Positions 41,329 to 49,814 of a DNA stretch of 64,000 bases are shown one piece after another; positions within the stretch are counted from its first letter, which is position 1, and each line of letters opens with the position of its first letter. Made by a program: the position numbers and the translations under genes. This stretch comes from Anaerovibrio slackiae (GTDB lineage: Bacteria > Bacillota > Negativicutes > Selenomonadales > Selenomonadaceae), in contig NZ_VUNR01000008.1 in the NCBI RefSeq assembly GCF_009695585.1, positions 44,151 to 108,150 on the forward strand, read 5' to 3'. A model generated the notes under the pieces. That model searched no databases. It had not been told where the DNA came from and saw only the letters and a list, made by a program, of their open reading frames with translations.

Positions 41329-42601
41329 CGAGGAAAAGTTAAAAGGGATTATTGAGGAGCTGACTCTGGACAAGGAACAGCTGAATGAGATTGCCAGTGC
41401 ACTGCGCTTTGACATGGAGCTGGCGCTCAGGGGCGAGGAAGCAAGCATGCCAATGCTTTGCTCCTACATCGGTATGCCAAACGGTCAGGAAAAAGGTGAG
41501 TTCCTGGCACTTGATTTCGGCGGCACCAACCTTCGTGCCGAGCTGGTGAGCCTCAAGGGTGATTGCCAGTATGAGATTGTCAAGATGGTGGCAAAGCCAT
41601 TGGTGACGGAGGAATATAACCTGATTAACGGCTCCGCTTCCGCCGAGCAGGTATTTGACTTTATTGCTGACATGTTTGCCGAGCTTCTGGCTGGTGCTGA
41701 GAAAAAGACCTACTATCTCGGTCATACCTTCTCTTTCCCTTCCAAGCAGACCGATATTTACAATGCCCGCCTGATTGTCTGGACCAAGGAGTTTGCGATT
41801 CCTGGCGTTGAGGGTGAGATTGTCAATGACCTTTTGCAGGCTGCCCTCAACAGGAAGGGACTGGAAAATGTCAAGGTTGTGGCTGTTATCAATGACACCG
41901 TGGCAGAGCTGCTGACTGCTGGTTATCAGTATCCTGATACCCAGATTGGCTGCATCTACGCTACCGGCAGCAACAATTGCTACATGGAGCGCACTTCTGC
42001 TGCTGACCGTCCAGCCGCTATCATCAACATGGAGTCCGGCAGCTTTAACAAGCTGGTGCCGAGCCAGTGGGACAACCAGCTGGATGCAGAGTCCGAGCGT
42101 CCTGGCAACCAGCGCCTTGAGAAGATGGTTTCCGGCCGTTACATGGGCGAGCTCCTGAGCCTTACCGTGCAGGCAGTGATGGACTTGCCTGAGCGTCCTG
42201 ATTTCAACGCCATCGACATGTCCGGCATTATGTCCGATACCTCTGCTACTGCCGCTGATGCCGCCAAGGTTATCAGCGCCAAGATTGGTGAGCTGCAGCC
42301 GGGTGAGGCAGCATATATCCGCGACCTGACCGAGACTATTGCCATCCGCTCCGCCCGCATCGTGGCAGCCTGCTTCGCAGGTATCCTGTGGCATCTGTCC
42401 GGCTCCGGCAAGATTGCTGAGCAGCACATTGCTATCGATGGCTCCGTATATGAGCACATGCCTCATATCAAGGAAAGCCTGAACAAGGGCCTGTCCGAGC
42501 TTCTGGGGGAGGAGGCAGCTGCTGTTACTCCTATGCTTCTGAAGGACGGCTCCGGCCTGGGTGCAGCCATCGCGGCAGCTGTAGCCAGCAAGGATTTGTA
42601 A
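41318..42601 (+). CDS. Hexokinase, eukaryotic-type family
   Basis: Phosphorylates glucose (or another hexose) with ATP, feeding glycolysis and glycogen synthesis. The 427-residue chain belongs to the eukaryotic hexokinase family, not to the shorter bacterial ROK or Glk families. It has the phosphate-1 motif LALDFGGTNLRAELV, the sugar-binding TFSFPSKQTD, the catalytic Asp193 in VINDTVAELLTAGY, the GCIYATGSNNCYME segment, and a C-terminal adenosine motif LLKDGSGLGAAIAAA. The ATG at 41318 follows GAGGGGAAAG. It overlaps the VOC gene. The gene's codon use is like the glycogen genes (few rare codons), suggesting high expression. Presence in an anaerobic bacterium is uncommon and may reflect old gene transfer. 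Confidence 0.88.
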   Translation: MRINEEKLKGIIEELTLDKEQLNEIASALRFDMELALRGEEASMPMLCSYIGMPNGQEKGEFLALDFGGTNLRAELVSLKGDCQYEIVKMVAKPLVTEEYNLINGSASAEQVFDFIADMFAELLAGAEKKTYYLGHTFSFPSKQTDIYNARLIVWTKEFAIPGVEGEIVNDLLQAALNRKGLENVKVVAVINDTVAELLTAGYQYPDTQIGCIYATGSNNCYMERTSAADRPAAIINMESGSFNKLVPSQWDNQLDAESERPGNQRLEKMVSGRYMGELLSLTVQAVMDLPERPDFNAIDMSGIMSDTSATAADAAKVISAKIGELQPGEAAYIRDLTETIAIRSARIVAACFAGILWHLSGSGKIAEQHIAIDGSVYEHMPHIKESLNKGLSELLGEEAAAVTPMLLKDGSGLGAAIAAAVASKDL

Positions 42602-42630
42602 GAGTTCGCAATTAATTGCAAGTAACTACA

Positions 42631-42688
42631 ATTAGCTATAATTAGCTATAATTAGCTATAATTAGCTATAGTTAGCTATAGTTAGCTG
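42631..42688. repeat. 10-base tandem repeat (ATTAGCTATA)n
   Basis: Four exact ATTAGCTATA units are followed by GTTAGCTATA and a partial GTTAGCTGAA, just after the hexokinase stop codon and before its terminator. The 10-base period is close to one helical turn. The remaining 42602-42980 gap shows only the terminator and the NDH-2 upstream region. Confidence 0.9.
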
Positions 42689-42695
42689 AAAGTTT

Positions 42696-42740
42696 CTGCC
42701 CATAGGCACAAGCCATCGGTTTTGCCTGTGGGCAGTTTTT
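42696..42740 (+). terminator. Terminator of the VOC-hexokinase operon
   Basis: CTGCCCA.AGGCA pairs with TGCCT.TGGGCAG and is followed by TTTTTATG. Confidence 0.9.
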
Positions 42741-42980
42741 ATGCAAAAACTCACTTCTATACAATATGTAAGAAAATGAATTAATACAGCAATGATGCCC
42801 CAATCAATAAGCAAAAATTGGCGTTAATTTGTTGCCGCCAAAAAACATAAATTTATACTAGTATAAAATAATTTTATAGCTTTAAGGGGTTGCCAAAATT
42901 TATATTTATGACTATAATCTAATGCAGAATTGAGAAATGCGCTATTATAGTCAAGAATTGTTATAGGAGTGTTGTGAAAA

Positions 42981-44270
42981 ATGGGTAAGAGACCGCATGT
43001 TGTTATTATCGGTGCAGGTTTTGGCGGCGTAGCTGCAGCAAAGAAGCTGGCTAAGAAAAATGTTGATGTTACCATTATTGATAGGACAAACTATCATCTG
43101 TTCCAGCCATTGCTTTATCAGGTATCAACATCTGTGCTGTCCACGGATGATATTTCTTATCCAATCAGGGCAATGTTCCGTGATTACAAGAATGTGGAGC
43201 TGTTCATGGCAAAGGCTCAGGAGATTGACGGCAAGCGCAAGGTGGTAATCACCAACCATGGCGAGGTGGCGTATGACTACCTGATCGTAGCAGCCGGTGC
43301 TACCAACAACTTCTTCGGCATGGAGAATGTGGAGAAGTACGCTTACGGCATGAAGTCCATTCCTGAGGCACTGCACATCAGAAACCATGTACTGCACATG
43401 TTCGAGCGTGCCAACAAGCAGATTGATAACGAGGAAGTACGTCGCAAGATGCTGACCTTTATCTGCGTAGGCGGCGGCCCTACCGGTGTTGAGGAAGCCG
43501 GTGCTATTGCGGAGCTGGTTGCGATTCAGAGAAAGGAATATCCTAACCTGAATTTTGACGAGGTAAGCATCAAGCTCATCGAGGGTACTGACAAGGTGCT
43601 GCCTATGATGCCGCCGAAGCTGATCAAGCACACCATTGATGTGCTTGAGTCCAAGGGCGTTGAGGTTATGCTGAATACCCAGGTGGCCGACTGCGATGCT
43701 GACGGCCTCTATCTGAAGGACGGCAGGTACATTCCAAGCCGTACCGTTATCTGGGCAGCCGGTGTCAAGGCCAACAAGGTTGCTTCCACCATCGGTACCG
43801 AGTGCGACAGGGCAGGCCGTGTGGTAGTAGAGCCTACCTTGCAGGTGCCTGGCTATCCTGAGATTTTCGCCATCGGTGACAATGCCCATTTCATGACCGA
43901 GAGCGGCAGGCCGCTGGCTACTGTAGCTCCTGTTGCTATGCAGGAGGCATGGTGTGCAGTAGAAAATATTCTGTCCCTGATCAATGGCAGCAGCAGCCTG
44001 AAGAAGTTTGAGTATGTTGACCACGGTGCCATGGCTACCATTGGCCGCTGCCAGGCTGTAGTAAACTGGGGCTTTCTGAAGATTGGCGGCTTTGTGGCAT
44101 GGGTTATCTGGATGTTCCTGCATCTCCTGCGTCTTGAGGGAGCTCATGCGGATATTACCGTTGGTACCAAGTGGTTCTGGAACTTTGTATCCGGCACACG
44201 CCTGGGCCGTATCATCACCAACATCAAGCTGGAGGATGAGGACGAAAATATGGATGCCGCCAAGGCATAA
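42981..44270 (+). CDS. ndh: Type II NADH dehydrogenase (NDH-2)
   Basis: A membrane-associated flavoprotein that passes electrons from NADH to quinone without pumping ions. The 429-residue chain has the FAD motif VVIIGAGFGGVAAAKKLAKK, TNYHLFQPLLYQVSTSVLS with the NDH-2 YQ signature, the NADH-binding ICVGGGPTGVEEAGAIAELV, IFAIGDNAHF, and the quinone-site region PVAMQEAWC. The C-terminal region with FVAWVIWMFLHLLRLEG is the amphipathic or membrane-contact helix. GGAGTG lies about 10 bases before the ATG. It is monocistronic. In a fermentative anaerobe it may serve fumarate respiration or oxygen protection. Confidence 0.92.
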   Translation: MGKRPHVVIIGAGFGGVAAAKKLAKKNVDVTIIDRTNYHLFQPLLYQVSTSVLSTDDISYPIRAMFRDYKNVELFMAKAQEIDGKRKVVITNHGEVAYDYLIVAAGATNNFFGMENVEKYAYGMKSIPEALHIRNHVLHMFERANKQIDNEEVRRKMLTFICVGGGPTGVEEAGAIAELVAIQRKEYPNLNFDEVSIKLIEGTDKVLPMMPPKLIKHTIDVLESKGVEVMLNTQVADCDADGLYLKDGRYIPSRTVIWAAGVKANKVASTIGTECDRAGRVVVEPTLQVPGYPEIFAIGDNAHFMTESGRPLATVAPVAMQEAWCAVENILSLINGSSSLKKFEYVDHGAMATIGRCQAVVNWGFLKIGGFVAWVIWMFLHLLRLEGAHADITVGTKWFWNFVSGTRLGRIITNIKLEDEDENMDAAKA

Positions 44271-44412
44271 ATATGGCTATCAGGGTGTAAATGTGATATT
44301 ATAGTGGGGTGTGCAGTTGCACATCCCATTTATTTTGCAGGAGTTTAGTATAATTGGTATTGTCCCGGCATATGGGTGCCGGGCTGAGCGTTGTTTTTTA
44401 GGAGCGAGGATT

Positions 44413-45801
44413 TTGAGGAAGTATTTAGGTTTTGCGGCAGGTATCATGGTGGCTGCTGCTTTGTCATGCAGCCAGTCAGCGGGGATGCCCCTGGCCATGC
44501 CGGAGGCTATGGCAGCCGGTGTGACCATGGCTGACTCAAAGGATTTGGCAAAGACCATCAGGTTTGAGGATAATGAGGAGATAAAGGTGGATGTCAAGGA
44601 AGCGGCGGAAGGCAAGGATGATATAGCTGCCAGGGAAATTCCGGGGTATCTTCGGAAGGTGCGGCTTTCCTGGGAGCCGGTGCCGGGGGCTGTCAGCTAT
44701 CAGGTAGCGATTATGCGTGCCAACAAGAATATCCCGGAGAATGTGGTATCCGTCAAGCGGGGTATTTTTACCAATGGCTATGAGCTGGATACATCCGTTA
44801 TGCGCGCCGCCAAGGATTATTACTGGAAGGTCTGCCCTCTGGATGCTTCCGGCCACTATATCAAGCTGTACAGCGACCTGAAGCCACTGACGGAGCAGGA
44901 GCTGAACCCGGTTGCCCCTAAGCCGACGACGGAGTTCGAGTCTATGGCTTATGCTCCCCTGTACCCTGTGTTTTCCTGGGTGCCGGTGACAGGAGCCAAG
45001 TATTATGATGTTCGTGTCTATCGGGATGATGGCAACGGGGAAAAGCCGGAGCTCATCAGGGAGCTGACCACGGAGGGCTCGGTGCTGTATGAGGATGCCG
45101 GCTATACATGGCCGGGACGGTACTACTGGCAGGTCAGGAGCCGCAACGAGCTGGGCAACAGGGTAAGTGAATGGTCGGAGCCCAGCTATTATCAGGTGGA
45201 GGCAGCAGCCAAGGTGGCTGCCATCGGGGACAGCATCACCCACGGTGGCGGTGCTGTGTCCACCCCTCCCGGCTATGTGATGTATAACTGGGAGACCTAT
45301 TCCCAGGTGCCGGTAAAGAACCTGGGCTACAGCGGTGATACGGTGGCTGCCATGGCGGCGCGGTTTGACAGCGATGTGCTGCCCTTTAAGCCGAAAATCC
45401 TGGTGATTATGGGGGGCGTCAATGATTTCCGTTCCGGCGGCAGGGCGGAGGAGATTATTCCTTACCTGCGGCAGATTGGCGATAAGTGCCGTGCCCATGG
45501 CATTATTCCTGTCTACGCCACGGCAACGCCGATAAATCCGCATTTTATTGCCAACTGGCATTATATTACGGCTCCTGCCGCAGACTGGAAAAACGAGCAG
45601 GTGAAGCTGAATCAGTGGATTATGCAGCAGCAGTATGCGGTGGATGTTGCCAGCGGCATGACCGACTGCTACGGACTTTTGATGGATGAGGCCACCACGG
45701 ATGGACTGCATCCTGATGTGCTGGGCAAAAAAATGATTGGGGAAGCCATCAGCAATTATCTGCTGAAAACCTTTCCCGGCAAGAATCTGCTGGCAAAATA
45801 A
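44413..45801 (+). CDS. Exported SGNH/GDSL-family hydrolase with Fn3-like domains
   Basis: A protein of 462 residues from a TTG at 44413, chosen because AGGAGCGAGG precedes it and it is followed directly by a signal peptide (RKYLGFAAGIMVAAALSCSQ). After it, two beta-sandwich, fibronectin-III-like segments are suggested (VRLSWEPVPGAVSYQVAIMR and PVFSWVPVTGAKYYDVRVYR). The catalytic domain has the four SGNH blocks: AIGDSITHGG (Ser), NLGYSGDTV (Gly), IMGGVNDFRS (Asn) and DGLHPDVLG (Asp-His). Such enzymes are esterases or acyl hydrolases acting on polysaccharides, peptidoglycan or lipids; the substrate is unknown. It is monocistronic and converges with yigZ across a shared terminator. Confidence 0.85.
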   Translation: MRKYLGFAAGIMVAAALSCSQSAGMPLAMPEAMAAGVTMADSKDLAKTIRFEDNEEIKVDVKEAAEGKDDIAAREIPGYLRKVRLSWEPVPGAVSYQVAIMRANKNIPENVVSVKRGIFTNGYELDTSVMRAAKDYYWKVCPLDASGHYIKLYSDLKPLTEQELNPVAPKPTTEFESMAYAPLYPVFSWVPVTGAKYYDVRVYRDDGNGEKPELIRELTTEGSVLYEDAGYTWPGRYYWQVRSRNELGNRVSEWSEPSYYQVEAAAKVAAIGDSITHGGGAVSTPPGYVMYNWETYSQVPVKNLGYSGDTVAAMAARFDSDVLPFKPKILVIMGGVNDFRSGGRAEEIIPYLRQIGDKCRAHGIIPVYATATPINPHFIANWHYITAPAADWKNEQVKLNQWIMQQQYAVDVASGMTDCYGLLMDEATTDGLHPDVLGKKMIGEAISNYLLKTFPGKNLLAK

Positions 45802-45845
45802 ATAAAATTTATTAAAATATAAAAAGATATAATGATTGCATAATA

Positions 45846-45897
45846 AAAAGCTCTGCGTGAATGTCGCTAAACGGCGTTCATGCAGAGCTTTACTTTT
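45846..45897. terminator. Bidirectional terminator between SGNH hydrolase and yigZ genes
   Basis: AAAGCTCTGC.TGAA pairs with TTCA.GCAGAGCTTT, with T-rich flanks on both strands (TACTTTTG and TTTTATTATG). Confidence 0.8.
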
Positions 45898-45953
45898 GTT
45901 CATGATTTTGAAGCATTAAAATTAATTTGGCGATAATACACGGTGATAACATG

Positions 45954-46589
45954 TCAGGCTTCTGCCGGGACAGCCATGTACTCAGGTTCTGCCACGGTGA
46001 TATGGCAACGGGCGGCGGTGAGGTTTATCAGATTCGTGCGGATTTTTTCCACATCCTGCGGCTCGATCAGAAGCTTGACTGTTACTTTGTCCAGATATTC
46101 GGCAGGAGCGGCCCGGAGGCCTTCGCTGCGTATCCAGTTTTCCACTGTTCCCAGCATGGTATAATCCAGCTCCGCTGCCATGAGGCAGACAGGCTTGATT
46201 TCCACCTGTGGTGTGGCTTCCAGGCCCAGGGTGGCGATGTGGCTGTAGGCCCTGATCAGTCCGCCGGCCCCCAGCTTGATGCCGCCGAAGTATCTGGTGA
46301 CTACTACCACGATATTGGTGAGGCCGTGCTGCTTGATGGCTTCCAGGATAGGGTTGCCGGCAGTTCCCCCGGGTTCGCCGTCATCATTGGATTTCTGCTG
46401 GCTGCTGTCGGCTCCCAGCACCCAGGCGGAGCAGTTGTGCCGGGCATCAAAATGCTTTTTCTTGATGGCTGCCACGAACTCCCTGGCCTGTTCCTCTGTT
46501 GCGGCAGGGGCGGTATAGGCATAAAATTTTGATTTTTGGATTTCGTAGGCGGCGGTGCCTTTTTCGGAGATGGTTCTGTAAGCTTGCAT
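45954..46589 (-). CDS. yigZ: YigZ/IMPACT-family protein
   Basis: A 211-residue conserved cytosolic protein. It has the IMPACT N-terminal signature: IQKSKFYAYTAPAATEEQ, AIKKKHFDARHNCSAWVLG, and SNDDGEPGGTAGNPIL followed by VVVVTRYFGGIKLGAGGLIR. The DUF1949-type C-terminal domain follows. Related eukaryotic proteins modulate the Gcn1/Gcn2 stress pathway, and the bacterial role is unclear, probably linked to translation or RNA. AAGGAG precedes the ATG at 46589 by 8 bases. It follows the 218-residue hypothetical gene by 59 bases and may share its transcript. Confidence 0.93.
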   Translation of the reverse strand: MQAYRTISEKGTAAYEIQKSKFYAYTAPAATEEQAREFVAAIKKKHFDARHNCSAWVLGADSSQQKSNDDGEPGGTAGNPILEAIKQHGLTNIVVVVTRYFGGIKLGAGGLIRAYSHIATLGLEATPQVEIKPVCLMAAELDYTMLGTVENWIRSEGLRAAPAEYLDKVTVKLLIEPQDVEKIRTNLINLTAARCHITVAEPEYMAVPAEA

Positions 46590-46648
46590 GGCATGGCTCC
46601 TTTGTTTCAGGAATATTTGGCGGCTTGCCCTGGGACACTGGCACTTTG

Positions 46649-47305
46649 TCAGGAATTTTCCGGCAGGGTGAGGCGGCTGCGGAGGGAGCTGGTTTCCGGG
46701 GCGGTAAAGAGGCAGTCCGGAGCCTTCCTGAGCATGGTTTCCCGCAGCTGCCTGCTCTGCTCCTCATGGGTTTCTGCCTTGATGTTGGCAGGGTCGGCTG
46801 CAGTGCGCAGTGCCCTGATGGTCTCCAGCTGGGCATTGGCATAGCTCTGGGTCTTGTGCAGCAGCAGGGTGGTCAGGTCATAGTTGGTATCGTCCAGGCT
46901 GATGGGCGGCGGCAGCTTTTGGAGGCTCTCGTCAGCCTGCTGTGCCTGATGCTCCAGCAGCGTCAGCCTTGTGTACACCGTGTTAATGCTGATGTTGTCG
47001 TTGTGGTAGTCGCTGACAATGGCCTGGCACTGGGCCCAGTTGTAGTCCAGCACATCCAGCTGCTTCTTGTAGTCGGTGTACCAGCCGTCAAAAATCTGCT
47101 GCTGGGCAGTGATGTGGCGGATGGCGGACTCGTCGGCAGGCGCATCCCCGGCAGGTGACAGCAGCACCGAGCGGGCTATGGCAAAAATGGACAGTGCCAG
47201 AGTCAGGCAAAAACCATAAAATACTTTTTTATTTGGCAAATTGCGGTATAATACTAGGAGTAGAAGAAGACAGGTTAATACCGCGGCAATAAAGACAATA
47301 GCCAT
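46649..47305 (-). CDS. Membrane-anchored protein with extracytoplasmic helical domain, unknown function
   Basis: I do not recognise this 218-residue protein. Two hydrophobic helices open it (MAIVFIAAVLTCLLLLLVLY and VFYGFCLTLALSIFAIARSV), separated by a short basic loop. The remaining 165 residues are helical and rich in Gln, Asp, Leu and Thr, with likely coiled-coil segments (RLTLLEHQAQQADESLQKL; LETIRALRTAADPANIKAE). AAGAAAGGAT precedes the ATG at 47305. It is probably in one transcription unit with yigZ, 59 bases downstream, and divergent from the ABC exporter. The topology suggests both ends on the same side of the membrane. Confidence 0.7.
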   Translation of the reverse strand: MAIVFIAAVLTCLLLLLVLYRNLPNKKVFYGFCLTLALSIFAIARSVLLSPAGDAPADESAIRHITAQQQIFDGWYTDYKKQLDVLDYNWAQCQAIVSDYHNDNISINTVYTRLTLLEHQAQQADESLQKLPPPISLDDTNYDLTTLLLHKTQSYANAQLETIRALRTAADPANIKAETHEEQSRQLRETMLRKAPDCLFTAPETSSLRSRLTLPENS

Positions 47306-47447
47306 TGTAATATCCTTTCTTTTTGCATATTGGCATATACGGGATGATATGCCGGCGCATATTTATTATGCTGCTGCATAATCCTATGCTTCCATTTTAT
47401 CATTATTTTTATTAAAACACTATATTATTTTTGGAGGAGTGATTGCT

Positions 47448-49178
47448 TTGAGCAAGGGAATGCTGTCCAAGACGGCCTGGCGGCTGATGAAGTCATATTG
47501 GAAATCCAAGGAAAAATGGCGGGCGAGAGGGCTTCTGGCGGGGGTGATTGCCCTGAGCCTGGGGCAGGTCTATATGCTGGTTATGCTCAACCAGTGGAAT
47601 AATGTTTTTTATAACGCTTTGCAGGAGCGCGATTTTGAGGTGTTCTGGCCCCTCATAGGGCAGTTCAGCCTGATAGCCTTCGGCTATATCATTATGGCGG
47701 TATATGCTATCTATGTGAAGCAGATACTGGAAATCAAGTGGCGTACATGGATGACCAGCAGGTATCTTGATGAGTGGATGCACAGCCAGACCTATTACAG
47801 GCTGCAGGTTCTGGGGGGCGATGGCGTGGATAACCCTGACCAGCGTATCTCGGATGATATAGGCATGTTTGTCAATCTTACCTTGTCCTTGTTTATCGGG
47901 CTTTTGAAGCAGGTGTCAACGCTGGTGGCTTTTGTGGTTATTCTGTGGCAGCTTTCGGGGGCGCTGGATATTCCTGTGGGGGATACGGTGCTGTCGGTGC
48001 CGGGGTATATGGTGTTTGTTACCCTGATTTATTCGGTGGTGGGCACATGGCTGGCCCACAAGGTGGGACGCAGCCTTATCGGCTTGAATTATGACCAGCA
48101 GAGGTATGAAGCGGATTTCCGTTTCAGCATGGTGCGTGTCCGTGAGAACAGTGAAAGCATTGCCTTTTATGGCGGCGAAGGGCCTGAGATGCAGAATTTT
48201 CAGGAAAGGTTCGGCATGGTCATCCGCAATTTCTGGGCGTTAATGAAAAGAACCAAGCTCTTGAATTTTTATGTCAACGGCTATGCCCAGCTGGCTGTCA
48301 TCGTGCCGATCCTCATGAGCGCCCCGAAGTATTTTTCCGGGGATATGCAGCTGGGGGGATTTATCCAGACGCTGAGTGCTTTTGGCAGGGTTCAGGATGC
48401 CCTCAGCTACTTTGTAGAGGCTTATGATACCATCGCTCAGTATGTGGCTGTTATCCGCCGACTGGGGGGGTTTACCGGCCACATGGAGGCTGCGGAAAAC
48501 ATGCAGGCTTCCTTCGGCTTTGACAGCCGTGACGATATAAATGGGCTGGTGCTGCAGGATGTGCAGGTGGAGCTGCCTGATGGCAGGAGATTGTTTGAGG
48601 GGCTTTCCCTGGCGGTGCCGGCCGGCAAATACCTTCTTGTTTCCGGCAATTCCGGCTGTGGCAAGAGCACCCTGCTGAGAGCTTTGGCAGGCATCTGGCC
48701 TTATGGCTGCGGCAATGTTTCCCTGCCGTCGGGCTGGCGCAGCATGTTTCTGCCCCAGAGGCCGTATCTGCCCCTGGGCAGCCTGCGCCGGGCTATTTAT
48801 TATCCGCAGCCTGTGCCGGAAAATGAGTCTGCGGATCTCAGGGAGCTTTTGGAGCGGTTTGGCATAGGCAGGCTTGCGGACAGGCTGGATGAGGTGGATG
48901 ACTGGAGCCGCATCCTGTCCCTGGGAGAGCAGCAGAGGCTTGCCTTTATCCGCATTCTTCTGTTCAGGCCGGATATAGTATTTTTGGATGAGTCCACCTC
49001 GGCCATGGACGAGCAGCGGGAGGCGGAAGCATACGATATCCTGAAGGAGCTGCTGCCGGAGATGGCGGTGATCAGCGTGGGACACCGCTCCACCCTCTTT
49101 AAGAAGCACGACAAGAGATTGCAGCTGACGGGCAGCGGCTGGCAACTGTCACCTTTGGCGGAGCAGCTGGCAAGGTGA
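47448..49178 (+). CDS. SbmA/BacA-like ABC transporter, fused permease and ATPase
   Basis: A 576-residue half-transporter. The N-terminal 330 residues are the SbmA_BacA-type membrane domain (ABC_membrane_2: LMLNQWNNVFYNAL-like stretch, IKWRTWMTSRYLDEWM, NPDQRISDDI, RENSESIAFYGGE). The ATPase has Walker A SGNSGCGKSTLLRALAG, signature LSLGEQQRLAFIRIL and Walker B IVFLDESTSAMDEQ. Relatives include YddA and peptide or vitamin B12 transporters; direction and substrate cannot be told from sequence. TTG at 47448 is favoured because GGAGGA is 9 bases upstream; the GTG at 47439 is too close to it. The small membrane protein gene follows within 40 bases. Confidence 0.88.
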   Translation: MSKGMLSKTAWRLMKSYWKSKEKWRARGLLAGVIALSLGQVYMLVMLNQWNNVFYNALQERDFEVFWPLIGQFSLIAFGYIIMAVYAIYVKQILEIKWRTWMTSRYLDEWMHSQTYYRLQVLGGDGVDNPDQRISDDIGMFVNLTLSLFIGLLKQVSTLVAFVVILWQLSGALDIPVGDTVLSVPGYMVFVTLIYSVVGTWLAHKVGRSLIGLNYDQQRYEADFRFSMVRVRENSESIAFYGGEGPEMQNFQERFGMVIRNFWALMKRTKLLNFYVNGYAQLAVIVPILMSAPKYFSGDMQLGGFIQTLSAFGRVQDALSYFVEAYDTIAQYVAVIRRLGGFTGHMEAAENMQASFGFDSRDDINGLVLQDVQVELPDGRRLFEGLSLAVPAGKYLLVSGNSGCGKSTLLRALAGIWPYGCGNVSLPSGWRSMFLPQRPYLPLGSLRRAIYYPQPVPENESADLRELLERFGIGRLADRLDEVDDWSRILSLGEQQRLAFIRILLFRPDIVFLDESTSAMDEQREAEAYDILKELLPEMAVISVGHRSTLFKKHDKRLQLTGSGWQLSPLAEQLAR

Positions 49179-49216
49179 TTATAGGTATTTTGAAGATGTG
49201 AAGGGAGATGCAGGCC

Positions 49217-49504
49217 ATGTCGGTATTTCGGGGCAGAACCCCCTGGACGGAGGAAAAGAAGAAACAGCCGCCGCTGTTTTCCAACGGGGAAAAGGCAGGC
49301 ATGGCATTGTGCCTTGCCATGCTGCTCTTTGCCATTTCGGACGGCGATGTGCCGTTGGCATTTTTTTCCCTGTCCTTTCTGGTCTATGAGGGATATAACG
49401 TAGTCAGCAAGGTGGGGGGAGAGAGGTTTCATGCTTTGGCATCATTTTTGCTGGGGCTGGGCATTGCCCTCTTTGCCGGTTCCATCGTGATGGCATTTTT
49501 TTGA
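49217..49504 (+). CDS. Small membrane protein, unknown function
   Basis: A 95-residue protein I do not recognise. Residues 1-28 are polar and basic (RGRTPWTEEKKKQPPLFSNG). At least two hydrophobic helices follow (GMALCLAMLLFAISDG, VPLAFFSLSFLVYEGYNVV), and a third near the C-terminus (ASFLLGLGIALFAGSIVMAFF). The ATG at 49217 lies 10 bases after AAGGGAG; an earlier ATG at 49208 touches the site. It sits 38 bases after the SbmA-like exporter gene in the same direction and is probably cotranscribed, possibly as an accessory component. Confidence 0.6.
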   Translation: MSVFRGRTPWTEEKKKQPPLFSNGEKAGMALCLAMLLFAISDGDVPLAFFSLSFLVYEGYNVVSKVGGERFHALASFLLGLGIALFAGSIVMAFF

Positions 49505-49624
49505 GGCGTGAAGCCGGTTGCTTTCCCGGACGTTTTATGTTTTCCTGCTGTTTGGCTGATTTTTGGACAAATGATATAATTGATTTTTACTAAATTTCAA
49601 ATTTTCCGCAGTGCAGAAAATAAC

Positions 49625-49668
49625 AAAAAAAATCCTGTTTTTTTTTACCTCAAAAGCAGGATTTTTTT
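49625..49668 (+). terminator. Terminator before the glycogen locus
   Basis: AAATCCTG (near 49630) pairs with CAGGATTT (near 49657) and is followed by a seven-base T-run. It is AT-rich on both sides and may act in both directions. The remaining 49505-49814 gap, AT-rich, should hold the glgC promoter, but I cannot place it confidently. Confidence 0.75.
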
Positions 49669-49814
49669 GTTTTATCTTGAAGTATAAATATAAGTAATTT
49701 ACATTTGCTTTCTAGCTGTTTTGAAAGAATATTTGCTTGAAAAGAAAATGGCAATAAGGATAGAGGGGACAGCTAGTCAAAGTTTTTTTAGTTAGGATAC
49801 AGGGGTGATTATTT

